Assembly: GCA_006538405.1 (NCBI GenBank)
Contig: BJKQ01000006.1
Location: forward strand, 705,001 to 769,000
DNA length: 64,000 bases
From: Hansfordia pulvinata
Taxonomy: Eukaryota; Ascomycota; Sordariomycetes; Xylariales
Reading direction: 5' to 3'
Positions 47,252 through 59,364 of this stretch are shown in pieces. Under the pieces are notes generated by a model. It was not told the origin of the DNA and did no database searches. It was given only the letters and a program-made list of their open reading frames with translations. Both the position numbers and the translations under genes were made by a program. Position 1 is the stretch's first letter; each line of letters opens with the position of its first letter.

Positions 47252-49530
47252 GTTGCCTTTTTCTTGATGTTTCGAGTCTTTTCTTTTTCTTTTTCTCCTC
47301 CTCCTCCTTTGGAACGTCTGGCTGTTCTCGTTCGCTTGTTCACCCCCTTCGCTCACTCTTTTCTCTTCTCCTTTTCCACTGGATCCAATTTCACCGCAAC
47401 TCCAGGCCAATCAATCCGCGTGTACCGTCGTTTAACTCTTCTCTTCTTTCTGAGAAAGGGGTGGGCACCCTCGTCGGTAGTCGGAGACTCGTATCAGTGG
47501 ATGGTCTGTATCGTAGGCTGGTGGCTTTTCTGTCGGTGGTGGGAGGATAAAGCGGTTTGTTTCTCGGGTCTGTCCCGTTCTCTCGCTGGATTGAGACTCT
47601 AGTACGAGGGGGCAACACGGGAAAACGCACGCGGAAGTGCGACCTCGAGAGGAGGGGGAGGCTTCTAATAATAATAATAATAAAATGCCTACCTAGCTAC
47701 CTAATCTACCTCACAAAACCTCGGCCGAGGACTGCCGAGGAGGGTGGCGAACCTCTGGGTCCCGCACTCTTTAGGCTTCCAGTGCTTGGCTTGGGTTTTT
47801 ATTGATACCGAGCCGGGGTGGCAACGCCACCTGCTGGGAATATCTCGCCTGCGATGCCCTTTGCTGCGTGCCTTAGGCACATAGCATCCCATCATCTCAA
47901 AATCCGGACGGTGGGGCTGTACGCGAATTGCGCCTCCCGAGCCGCCCACCCCCCCTTTTTCCTGCCTTCAGATAAATCGCACTGCCGCCATGTCCCGAAA
48001 ACCTGCTTGCCACGGGGGCAAACATGACGAGGCAGGCTTACCTGCCTCTTCCGTCTCTCGACGGGTCTGGCTCGGCAGGTGGGCACATGCAGCTCTGTAA
48101 TCAGTGTACTCACGTGCGGTGGACCAAGGGGGGGCGACCTCCGGTCAGAATCCGCGTCTCCCTTCTACTTGTCCAGTGAAGATGGTGGAATACCGCTCCC
48201 CCACTGCCAGGGGATTCTGCCGATGAACCGCATAGAATAGCCGCGAACAAGCATATAAGCGCCGCAGCTTCCGCAGGATCGCCCCAGGCGCCACAGCCAT
48301 GTGTGACAGAGAGAGAGAGAGGAGAGCATGAAGAATTGCCCCCCCTTCCCCCCCCCCCCCCTCTCTCTCTCTCTCCTTGCGGCGGCGTCTTTCGTCACCT
48401 GGGCCAAACACACGCGCGGCTGACTCGCCCTTCCCGGTATCGCCAGAGGCACCCTCCCCATCCATATCTTGTCTTTCGAATCCGCAAACTCTTATTATTG
48501 CTCGTACCTCTTCATTCAACCCGGCAAGAGGCTCGGACTCGGGGCGGGGTGGGGCGCCTCGCCGGCCCGTCGGCTACACTTGGTGAATGGTGATTTTTTT
48601 TTGGGACGCGGCGCGAAAATCCTCTCTTGTCTGCGACAATCGGCCAAAGTGCCACTTCCTCCATCAAAATGCGAGAAATCGCGAATTCCTGCCGGCACCC
48701 GTCTGCGCAGACCCCGCGTGTATGTAGATCGCTAAAACGACGTGTGCACTCGTGTTACTTCTCAGAGGGGAAGACTCCCTCGCAGATTGCACCGCTTTGG
48801 CCACACCTTCGAATGCATCGACATGGGATGGGGCGCGATGCGATAACTCGTTGGTCGTGGATTTCGTACGGCAACCTAGTTAGGTAGTCTGTTTTTGGAC
48901 CAAAAACGCGCGATGGAAGATCCGGTCACTGTCACCTCGCAGCATGGGCCGATCAGTCATCTCACAGTAGCTTCTGTCACCAGCGCAGAGAGCCCACATC
49001 AGCTTTGGGATATTTGTCCTGGTGGCTTGGCTTGGTAGTGGCCCTACACAAGACAGCAGGTAGGGCCAAGAAAAGGCAGACGCTGACGGCACCTAGCAGG
49101 ATGATTAGGGGGAATTCTCTCGTGGAATTCCTTAGATATAGCTAGAAGCCTCGTACAGCGCCAATAGTCGGCAGGGGTATCATTAGTTAAGAGCGCGCAG
49201 AATAGTATGAATGATACAGAATGGCATGGGCCAGAGAAGGGCTCCCCTCGCAGTGTCGCCTTGAAGCACCACGATCAAAGCCCATCTTCAACCCACGCCT
49301 GGACCCTTTCATCAGGATGCGACAACGTCGGACTGGAGCATATTCCGCTCCGTGGCGCGCTACCGGGTTTTGTCAAGGACCGGGAGGTGGCGGCTACTCG
49401 GAATGTTGCCTCGACCAGAGGCATGGCACGGCGTGGCCCAAGACCCTACCCAATTCTCTGCTGGGCAGCAGCCATAACCTAAGCTGTGTCCATGCGTATG
49501 GTCTCGCATGGAGAGGAAGCAAGCGGCCGC
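47252..49530. other. Secreted-protein gene promoter and TFG2 3' flank
   Basis: No supported gene in 2.3 kb. On the minus strand the first 350 bases are C/T-rich leader-like sequence. There is an AAT triplet repeat at about 47,668-47,684, a 14-nt C run followed by (CT)n at 48,348-48,376, and GTA words near 47,690-47,710. Confidence 0.5.
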
Positions 49531-50755
49531 TCAGGCCGGCATGACGTCCTCCATCTCTTCGTCGCCGTCCGAATCGGTATCTGCGGCTTCGGCCGCCGTC
49601 GTGGGAGCCTCGTTGCCCTCCAGAGTCGAACGCTTGTACTCGTGCTTGAGCTCCCAGTGGTTGGCGAACCGGCCGCTCTTGTTGAGCACGGCGAGCTCCT
49701 CGAGGTTCTCGCGCAGGTAGGCCTCGGGTTGGTTGAGCTGCTGCTTGAAGGCCTTCATGGACCAGTATTTGTGCATATCGAAGCACTGGAAGATCTTGTC
49801 GCGCAGCTCGCTCTGGGTGAGGCGCGCGGCCCGCTCCTCCTTCTGCTTCTTCGCCTTCTTGGCGTCCGGCGCCGCAGCACGCTACAACATACGTCAGCGG
49901 GCAAGCCGAGCATGCGCCGGCTCGTGAGACTTACCACGAAATTGCCAAACTTCTCGGGGGCGTGGGAGCCGGCCTGGATGATGCCACTGGGGCCCCTTCC
50001 GGCCATCATCTTGGTCGTGGCCTTGGGCTTCAGGGCATCGTTGTTCCTCTGGCTGATGATGTACTTGGTTTCTTCGTTCATGACGGGGTTGCAGTTCAAC
50101 TCGTGGGCAAAGCGCCCTGCCAGCACGGTTTTCTCTGCGATGCACACGGGTCAGCCACTGCCTCACAGAGGGGGCCGAGGAACCTACTGGGTATGGCCTT
50201 GCGGTAATACGGCTGAAAGCGGGCCTTGCGGCCGCCAGGGCCGTCGGGTTTCGAGTTGTCGCGCTGGGGCTCCTGCCTCTTGCGGAGGTGGTGAGGGATG
50301 CTGCTGTTGGCGCCCTGGGACTTGTTCTTGAAGCCGGGCAGGTCCTGCTCTGTGAAGAGGAACGTGTTCTTCAGGTACATGTCCTTGACGTCGAGGTTGT
50401 ACTCCTTGGGGACCGACTGGTGGGCGGCAATCTTGTGGTCGAGGAGCATGGCTATCCGTTGCTCCGTCTCTCCCTTTGCGTTTTTGGTGGGCCAGCAGCG
50501 GACAGTGCCGATCTGGATCTCGGCGTCGTCGTCGAGGTGCTGCCAGGCATCGTAGAGATACTTGGGGACGTGGGTCAGGTATGTGCGGTCGGCATTGACG
50601 GGGGCGGCCGGAGTGCGGTCGTAGAACTCCAGGTCGCCGGCGTCTTCGTAGATGTCGTCCTCGGAGAGAGCTGGAGAGGCGGCGGCGGCGTCCGGATCGG
50701 GCTTGATGCCGGGCTCGGGCTTGACACGGCCGGCGGCGGCAGCGGGCGTGGCCAT
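49531..50755 (-). CDS. TFG2: Transcription initiation factor IIF subunit beta (Tfg2/RAP30)
   Basis: Exons 50755..50188, 50134..49935 and 49881..49531 give 372 residues; both introns are 53 nt with GTAGGT/GTAAGT donors. The start ATG (50755-50753) follows CCATC. The acidic, Pro/Ala-rich N-terminus is followed by the dimerisation barrel region (LTHVPKYLYDAWQHL, GTVRCWPT), a KKTVLAGRFAHELNCNP linker and the C-terminal winged helix at about 277-340 (LRDKIFQCFDMHKYWSMKAF, NKSGRFANHWELKHEY), then an acidic tail ending EEMEDVMPA. TFIIF beta binds RNA polymerase II with the alpha subunit, helps recruit it to promoters and stabilises the TFIIB contact. It is a single-copy essential factor in the family. 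Divergent from the CCCH gene. Confidence 0.94.
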
Positions 50756-52610
50756 GATGGGGAGCGGGCGGGCTCGGCGGGCCGCGAAGTCGTAGATCGG
50801 TTCGGGGCGCGGTAGAGAGCTAACGCAGGGCACGCAGTCGTTCGAGTCGGCACGGGATGGAGATGGAGGATCCTACGATGGGGGATTGCCGGGTGCTGCG
50901 TGGGCGCTGAGGTTCGATTGGTGATGGGGATGAAGCAATGTGACATGCGAGAGCCGATGTCGAAGAGCTGGCGTGGCGTAGCAGGCTACCACAAGGCTCC
51001 GGCGGGAACCCGGCCGGCATTGGATGGGGACAGGAGTCGCGTCAGGCCAGTACACCTACCTACGAGTACGAGTAGCCTCGATGGGCGGCCACCCGCTACA
51101 CATGTACCGAGTACTTGCACGTGTCAGAGGTACTCGTGCTGTGTGAAGCATTGGATGAGTCAACCTTCAACGTTGAATGCGACCACGCCGAAGGACAATC
51201 TGAGACCCGTCGCCTCTCTGCTCGCTCGTCATGAGGCCAGACGCGGCATGGGCATTAAGCATCTATGGGCACCACAGAAGCCCAGGCCGAGGTCTTGCGC
51301 CCAGGGTCATATGGATGCGCGTCTTGGCTTGCGCTGGGGAATAAATCCAGCAAAGGGGGGAACAAGCAGCTGGCCGGTCTCTGGTGGAGGTACCTATAGG
51401 TTATCTTTTCTCGTGCGCGATCGATGTGGCGGTCAGGTTGATCTCTTTCAACATCTGGCCGCAACCGAACAAAGCTGATGCAGCCTGGTGTTGGGGGATG
51501 GAAGAAGAAACAGCGAGAAACTTAATCCAACAATGACTGCAGGCGGGCTGACCAGGAGGAGGAATAGTGTCACATCAAGCGCTTGGAAACGCCGGTTGCC
51601 ATTGAAGCCTGGCTGGCACAAGACGAGCGAAGGAAGCTTGTCTGGCCGCGCCAGGCGCATGGCACCCTTGACCATCTACTGTTGACGTACCTACATGTAT
51701 GGCATGATATACGGAGATGAGGGATTTGCCCAACAATGCGGCCATTTCCCCCTTCATCATGGGTTGATCCATTATACCACAATGTATACCTACCCTAAGT
51801 GCTTTGCTCTACGAGTAGCGCACAGCCGCCAGTGTGATGAGCGCGAGGCACGCGCAGAGATACGATGCTGTCACCGGATCCAGAAACAGACGACGTCATT
51901 CAGAGGAAGGCATTACGGACAGTTGCAAGCAACGGACGGATGCTATAATCAAACCGACTATTGGGTTTCTGACCTAGGGTCCGGATCCATCAATCCAATC
52001 CTTTTGGCTGGCCGCCGGGCGTCTTGGAGAGACGGTCAAACGCAACCAGAACACAAAGCGAAGCGACGGGAGAAACAGACAGCCCTCCACACGTACTGCG
52101 AGAACAGTGGGAACACTCCTGCGGCAGGCCTTTCTTTGTACTCGGTACCCAAAGGGTCCACAGAGCACCGTTAGAGTAGGTACGGCACAGAGCAGGCAGA
52201 CCTGGGCTACCGCGTAGGTTCCTTGTCGGTGCCTGACGCTTGAACCGGACCTGCCCGGGTACCTACTGCCAAGTTCAGGGCACAAGCGCTTGCCCGGCCT
52301 TAGTAATCCAGCAGGCCGGCGCATCCAATCGAAACCAGCTGGAGCCCAAAAGTCGTCCTGGCGCGCCCGCCGATCGCTCGCATCCACCAAGCCCAGGCTG
52401 ATCTTGCGCTTGAGCAGACCCTGAAGATGCTCGTCGCTCATTCGGCTTCTCCCTCATCATCCCATTCCCTCTTTCACTCTTTGTCACTCTTCACCTCCCC
52501 CCCACCCCCCACCGGCTTCACCACACAAGCCACATCGTCCATCTGCAGTCCCCGCGATCGCGTCGACAGCCCAACGCCAGATCGCGCACTCGCTACGACA
52601 GCTCATCGCC
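50756..52610. promoter_or_regulatory. Divergent promoter region between TFG2 and the CCCH gene
   Basis: No supported gene in 1.85 kb. GTA words cluster at 51,060-51,076 (CTACGAGTACGAGTAG), 51,130, 51,685-51,698 (TACATGTA) and 51,811. The last 180 bases before 52,611 are C/T-rich leader sequence. Confidence 0.5.
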
Positions 52611-54238
52611 ATGTCCTCCGAGGAGCAGGAGCTGATGGCTCGCATCAGCAGCTTGGCCGGTCCGACTGCCCCGTCGCAACCCTCGTTGCCGTTCCACGCT
52701 GACATTCGCGCCTGCGCAGGCAAAATCAATCGCCACAAGGCCCAACAGACAGACACATCCTCCCCAGGTCAGTCCCGCTCAACCCCTCTCATGCCCGCCC
52801 GCCTCTGCCGATCTGCCGACCTTCTCCTTATCCAAGCCAACCCTACTTACTCATCTCACCACCTTGAAGCGAGGGGTGGATATCACCGCCCGGCTCCTTA
52901 CCAACCCCGAGGCTACCGCGGAGGGCGTGGAGGTCATCCCACATACCACCGGCACAAGACTCTGGTCCTCAACGGCCAATCCGCCCCCGCCCCCGCCCGT
53001 GACGCCGACGTCTCCCCCGAACCCTCCGGCACCTGGGTCTCCAAAAACGACCGCCACATGCAGCTCATCAACAGCGCTGTGTACGAGAAGGAAGCTCAGG
53101 CGCGCGCGAGCGCCATCGGCGAATCCCAGCGGCAGCGCCTGACATGGAAAGACAACATGGAAAAGTCAAAGTTTGCGGCCAACACCCAACCTCAGTCTCG
53201 GCACACGTCTGGCGCGAATCCGCCGCAAGCCTCCAGCTCTCAATACGAAATCACCGTAGATAGCATACGCTTCCGTGTCGTCAAAGAAGGAAACAAGCTC
53301 GTCAAGGTTGCTGGTACGTCACTCGCCACACTCGCTCTCGCCACCCCCAGACTAATCCTCCTGCGCCCAGGCGACGTCAACCCCCCAAACGCCACCCCCA
53401 AAACGACCTACGTCGGCGGTGTCAGGTTTCACCGCACACGCAACGGAAACCTGGTCCGACACGGCATTGTCAAGGCTCAACGGTTCGTAACCCCCCCTGT
53501 TGCAACATGTCTGCTGACCTACCACAGGCTCGCTGGAGGAATCAAGAAGGTCGACGAGCAGTGCAAAGCCTTCTCTTGGAACGGTATTTCTTCTTGCGCC
53601 TCGATTAACGCCCAAAGGCTCGCCCGGTTTTTACATTGCTGGCTTCTGTGGCGTTACAAGCCCCACGGAGCAGGAACTAACTTGACCTAGGTGTCTGCCC
53701 CAAAGGCCCCAACTGCCGATATCAACACGACATCGCCAAAATCGGCCTCTGCCGAAGGCTTCTCAAAGGAAGCTGCCCCGACGGCGACAGCTGCGACCTG
53801 TCGCACGACATTACCGAGCAACGAACCCCTTTGTGCCTACACTTTGCCAAGGGAAACTGCAGCAACCCCAGTTGCGCCTACATCCACGCCGAGCATTCCG
53901 CCAACGACCCGGTATGCCGAGCGTTTGGGATCTACGGATATTGCGAAAAGGGGGCCAAGTGCGCCGACCGGCACGTATTCGAATGCCCAGACTTCAGTAA
54001 CACCGGGGCTTGTAAACTCAAAGCCTGCAAACGACCTCATGTGGAGCGGGCCAGCGTCATCCGCCGAGCCAGCATGCGGCCCATCTCGGACGAGATGGAC
54101 GATGTGTCGAGCGACGAGGAAGACGCGGCTGCCGACAGCGACGATGTAGACTCTGACGACGTAGAGGAGTTCATTGGGCAGGACGACGACACGCCGGATC
54201 CGGGCATCTCGGAACAGCGGGACTATATCAAGTTTTAA
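52611..54238 (+). CDS. Five-finger CCCH zinc-finger protein (ZC3H3/Red5-like)
   Basis: Six exons: 52611..52659, 52720..52767, 52870..53313, 53371..53482, 53528..53583, 53691..54238, giving 418 residues. Introns are 60, 102, 57, 45 and 107 nt; the first four are multiples of three with no in-frame stop. Donors are GTCCGA (weak), GTCAGT, GTACGT, GTTCGT and GTATTT. The N-terminus (ISSLAGKINRHKAQQ) is followed by an RGG-like patch (about 42-52) and by YVGGVRFHRTRNGNLVRHG. Five CCCH fingers follow at C230-H249, C257-H275, C285-H302, C312-H331 and C335-H353, each near C-x7-8-C-x4-5-C-x3-H. The tail is strongly acidic. The five-finger arrangement matches ZC3H3 and fission yeast Red5, which act in polyadenylation-linked RNA surveillance in the nucleus (MTREC/PAXT). 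Function here is by analogy. Alternative: another multi-CCCH RNA-binding protein. Confidence 0.85.
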
Positions 54239-56409
54239 AGAAGAACCGATGGCGGTGCTCTTTTTAACTTGGACGGGACCGTGTTACGGGGGAAAGGCAC
54301 CAACCAGTGGTCAAAGCCGCGCCGTCTTCTAATGGTCTGCCATGGCCCCGGGCGATGGCACCGTGCCCGAGGGTCATGCAGCTGCGACTGACTGCTGCCC
54401 CGCCCTGGTTTGTGCAGTACCCGAGGGTGTCATGAACCCGGACACCCCGGCACGATTTGAGGCGATGCCAGCGGAGGAATGCCAACTGCTTTTACGAGTA
54501 CACATGATAGAGAAGCAGCGTGCTTCAACTAGAACTTGGATTCGATAGCGCAGGTTTCACGATGCCATGAATAATAATAAGAACAAGATCATTTTGTATT
54601 GAGATTGATGCCCGGGTGTTACTGGTGACGTGTCCGTGGGAGTGCCTCTGGATGCGAGCGCGCACACACAGTCATTTCCCCGGCATTGAAGTCCTCGGCT
54701 TGTTGGAGAGAGTAAGCCCGAGGGGCCATCTATTAATACCTGGGTGATTAACCGAATGCGCCCTGGGTCCCAGCCAATACGAGCATAGCCTCTCGGAAGC
54801 ACGCGTGAAGGAGCGGAGGACATCTGGAACCACAAAGATCAGAACCAACAGACCAGGGACAGGCCGGGGCAGCAACGGGGCCAGAGTCTCATCACTGTGG
54901 TTGGCAGCTCTGAAGTCGTTGACGGGAGGGTTGGTTTGGGACAGGAGGGGAGGTTTGTGGTAGGTAATGCTCGATATGAGGCCAGTGGGCACCTTAAGTA
55001 TCTTCATCTAAATGAAACCTTATGCGCTGGTGTCAATTCTCAGGGTTAAGAATGCAGACCCATATGTAGGAGGTAGGTAGGTAGGTAGGTTCATCATTCG
55101 TCTTTACCGTACTCGTATGGATGTACCTCTTACCTCGTCATCGGTTCATGGGCGCTTCCAAAAGGTTCAAATGTTGGACTCATTCAACGGACGATACCTA
55201 AAAGGTATTCCTCTCGTTGCCCTTGCCCCTCCCCCTCACTCCTCAGCCGTATTCGTGGCTTCCTCCGACTGTGTGCGTGCATTGGTGCCTGCCCCGCGCG
55301 CGCGAACGCACGTCCACGTGAACTTACTACCTACGGTACCTCCCTCAGGTACGAGTGAGCACCTTCCCAACGGAGACGCAGCGGCCGAAGAAGCAGTGGC
55401 AGCGACGACCGGGCCCATACGAGGACCTGAGGCAATCACCACCCACTGGCGGCCGCGACTGGAGCCGTCGGCGGCAGCCGTCGGCGCGTGGCGCGTAGCG
55501 GACCATCCACAGCCCACCATACATGTAGATTGATCCAGGTAGGTAAGGTAAGGTAGTGCGCAAGGGAACCTCCGTCCAAGCCGCCCGTCTTTGTTCCTTG
55601 TCGGGAAGGTCAGCCTGATCCGCTCCGCCCATTGCGCCTCTCGGGGCGGTGCTCAGCTCCCCGGCTCTACATAGCTCTCTCTGGCTTCACTTTGCTTCCC
55701 TCTGCTCCATTGCTTATAGCCCTACTGTGCCTCGCTTCACGTGCCTTCAGCCCATTGTTGTAGCAGAGCGGCAGGCCGATGACAAATGCGCACCCCTGGC
55801 GACCAACGCGACGCATTCCGCACAGCAGACAGACCGCGCACGCCGCTAGCAGGAGACAACCTCGGACATCGCTCCACGATCTGGTTCTTGCCGCTGCCGC
55901 TTACCGGCCAGGCTCCTCGAAACGCTCTCGCTCTTGCTGACTCGCCAACGCTCAATCTCTAACTTAGCCGCGTGACCGCCCCGACTACGGCCTGCCGCGC
56001 TGGCCATCGTCCCGGTCTCCGTCCCGACCCTCCAGTCTCGCGTTCCCTCTCCAGGAGAACCCCGCCATCTGCCAGCCCACCTTTGCCACATCCCCCACCT
56101 TTGCTGAGCTCGACATCATTGCGCTTGGCGTATTCTCGCGTCCTCGGTTGCCGCCTGCCTGCATCGCCTCGCTCCTGGTCGCGCGCGACTGACCTTGGAC
56201 CATCACGGGCTTGCGCAATCACCCAGGCACGGCGGGGCCTTCAAGTGGAGGCGCGGGGATTGGAGAACCTGGGCCGCATCTCGAGAAAGACGCTGCCCGC
56301 TGCCAGCAAACCGCCATCCAAGAGCAGACCTACGTCCCCGCTGAGACGGGACACAATCACCGGCCCCACGATCAAAGCCACGAAATAGGACGACGGGGAG
56401 CCGGAAACA
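54239..56409. other. CCCH gene 3' flank and SEL1 gene promoter/leader
   Basis: No supported gene in 2.2 kb. (GTAG)n-like sequence lies at 55,069-55,091, with GTA words at 54,495, 55,112 and 55,350. From about 55,600 the plus strand is C/T-rich, as in a long 5' leader leading to the start at 56,410; several short upstream ATGs lie in it. Confidence 0.5.
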
Positions 56410-59364
56410 ATGGGTTTGCGCGATCTGATCAAGAAGAAGGACGACCTCGGCGGCGAGGGGAACTCGGCCAGCAATGCCGAGACGCTCAACAGCCTGAACG
56501 GGCCCGAGTTCAGGTTCATCCGCTCCGACACGCACACCCAGGAGATCATCCACCCGCCCAGCGACCCGCGCGCATCCTCCTCGTCCTTCTTGTCCGCCAA
56601 CGACAACACCGGCGGCGCCGCCAGCCGCACCCGCCGCAGCCTCGATGTCTTCCGCCCCTCGTCCTCCTCCGCTCGCTCGCGCGGCTCCAGTGTCTCGTCG
56701 GCTCGCAGCGACAAGAGCTCCCTCGGCGCCGGTGCGGCTGGCGCCAGCATGCCCCGCCGCCTATCGCAGCGCCTGCACTTGTCGCGAGAGCCCGCCACCT
56801 CCGAGTACGTGCCCGAGAACCTGCCGGCCATCAATGTCGACCCGGAAGGTCCGGGCAATGAGCCCGGGGCGGCACCCGGTGCGGTGCAAAGCAGTGCCGT
56901 CGCCGAGCGCCAGTGGGAGAACCGCGCCACCATGCTCGCGCACGCCAATGATGAGCAGCGCCGTCGCAGCTTCAACCCCCCGGCCTCTCCGGGCATTGAG
57001 ATTACCGAACCGGACATGCTTGCAGGGTCGGCAAGCCGAGGCGGCGCATCGCCCGGTCAGAGGAGTCGCGCCGGCACCGTCTCGAGCAAGGCCATCGACG
57101 ACGACATCCAAGAGGCCATCCGCCTTCATGAGTCGGGTGACCTCGAGCGGTCTACCAAGCTCTTTGGCAGGCTTGCTGAGCCGCAAGGGCCAACAACCCG
57201 CTAAGCCAGGTTTTATACGGTCTCGCGCTGAGGTAAGTCAGGATCCTGTCGTTCAGTGCGCCTGTGGTGTGCGAGGCGGGTGTAGCCTAAACTTGCTGCT
57301 GGCCACACAGCAATGTGCTGTTGTTGATGACTGATCCAATCTCTTCAGGCATGGATGGGGTTGTGAGGAGGATCATGAGCGAGCTGTTTCGTATCTGTCG
57401 GCAGCAGCCTCCAATTCGGCTGCCATCGAAGAGATGGCTCTCAAGGCTGGTCTGAAGAAAGGCGGCGCCGCCAAGGGTGAGCTCGTCCTCGCAATATTCG
57501 AGCTGGCCAACTGCTTCCGTCATGGCTGGGGAATCCCCAAGGATGCTGTTGCTGCAAAACAGGTATTTCGCGTCCTGCCCCTTCTTTTCCCACTGAGTGT
57601 CGGCCTTTTCGGCCCCTTTTGGTGGGCAGCAGTCATTCTTGCAGCGTAGTGTATGTGCCCCTGCTAACAGCTCTCAACAGTATTACGAGACGGCCGCAAA
57701 TTTGGGAGACACTGGTAGGCACCAAGGCTTCTGATCGGACCAATGATCATGATCTGAACATGGCCAACGTGATGTTGCTTGGCCATTGCTGACGAGCCGC
57801 AGACGCCATGAATGAAACCGCCTGGTGTTATCTCGAGGGCTATGGGTGCAAGAAGGACAAGGTACGTATACGTCTCGTTGATCCCGGTCATTTGTATCGT
57901 CCCTTACTCTTGCGATCTGTGGCGCATATCATCGCGTCATCCTGAGCATAATTGTACGCCTGGGTACCTAAGGCAGCGCGATCCGGTGGGAGCCAAGTCG
58001 CAAGCTTCGCGTGTCCGGATCTCGACGCCTACAGTGTGGTCGCGATGACGGTCTGTTCGGGGGCCACCGACGGGTGTGGAGCGCCGCCCGGAAAGGCATT
58101 CGACCCTGGACTGTGGCGCCTCGAACCTCGATTGACGGCCCTCGAGGGTTGCGAATTACTTGCTCGAAAGCGAGGCGCAGGCTGAACTACTCATGCACGC
58201 GCTCCATACACACCGTTGGGCATCAACAGGCGTTTACTACGCTGCATGCTTGCGACGCAAGTCAGATCAGATCAGCCCGTCGCGCCCTGTCCTTTCTCTT
58301 GCTCCCACCTGCCCTTGCCGGCCCTCCAACTGCACAGCCCACTTGAGCCCTAGCCCGACGGAAGTATGATCACATGAGGCTGACTCGATGCCCCCTTTAC
58401 CGGGGCCCCTACTTTTAGTACGCTGCTGCACGTTACTATCGAATGGCGGAGGACAACGGCAACAAGACACTGGGAAACACTTGGTAAGTTGTCATCATTT
58501 CCGCGTTACGTTATTCTCCCTCTGTTTCCCCAAGATCCGTCTGAGTCCGCGTCAGCGCCCCAGCTTGGCTTCACCCCCCGGCTCGCAGGAGCCCCAACCT
58601 TGGGGGTGGTCTTGGGTTCGGGATAGCGTCAGAGCCGAGCCCTACCAGGCCGATAGGTGATTGTCTTGTGTGGAAGTCCCCCACGATGTTGCTTTATCTT
58701 CCGGCGGGGGTCCTTCCTGGGTCCGTGACGTCTATCTTCGACGTTCCTGCTTGGCTAGAGAGACAACGCCAAGGCCCCAGCAGGAAAGGGGGGGCCCGTT
58801 ATGCGGCCCGCCCCTGTGCTGGTGTCCCGAACGCGGGTTCGTCTCAAGGCACTTTCGACCAATTGGATACCTTTGCCGGGTCATCTTGGTTGCTCCGCGG
58901 CCTTGTGCGCTGTACAAGGTTGCCTCGACCCGCTTTCTCCATCTCTTTCTCCTGTTGCTTGATTGAATGTGGCAGACTGTCGGGTTCTGCTGAGCCAGCC
59001 CATGGGGCCAGATCCGAGCCCTAGCCCAGTGGTAGGGGGCGCAAATGCGTGACTGGACATGGTCATCACTTGTATCCCACAAGCGTGGAGGATTTGGGCT
59101 ACCACAGACGATTCTTGTCGAATTCCGGTGGCAGATGAGATGATTGCCAACGGGTCTAGACACTTCGACCTGGTTGCACGACCGGGAATCCACATTCCGG
59201 CTCCGGGCACAGCCTTCATTCACTTGTGTCTGCCGCCAGAGTCACTTTAACAGGGGAATGAGATCGGCCGCACGGCTGTCACTGGTCGTGCGAGCTTGCT
59301 GACAGTTGTGCTCTGCAGGATCTGGAAAGACAAGTACAGTCCTGGGGCGGGAAAGAAAAAGTAG
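56410..59364 (+). CDS. SEL1-repeat protein (Dsf2-like), with an apparent 1-nt frameshift and two long introns
   Basis: Exons 56410..57232, 57349..57562, 57681..57714, 57803..57861, 58419..58483 and 59319..59364 give 413 residues after one base is restored. The N-terminal 220 residues are Ser/Arg/Pro-rich and probably disordered. From about residue 230 there are SEL1-type helical repeats (LSQVLYGLALRHGWGC, LAIFELANCFRHGWGIPKD, NETAWCYLEGYGCKKD, AAARYYRMAEDNG), ending TLGNTWIWKDKYSPGAGKKK. SEL1 repeats are protein-interaction scaffolds; yeast relatives include Dsf2 and, more distantly, the chitin synthase activator Skt5. The frame changes at the GGG at 57187-57189: AEPQG then ANNPLSQVLYG, needing one more G. 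Introns 57862-58418 (557 nt) and 58484-59318 (835 nt) are much longer than others here, yet the last exon restores TW|IWKDKYSPG. The specific role is unknown. Confidence 0.83.

Noticed and set aside
59005..59080. tRNA A-box-like TAGCCCAGTGGTAG
   Set aside because: No matching B-box, no acceptor stem and no anticodon arm; it lies in the long SEL1 intron.
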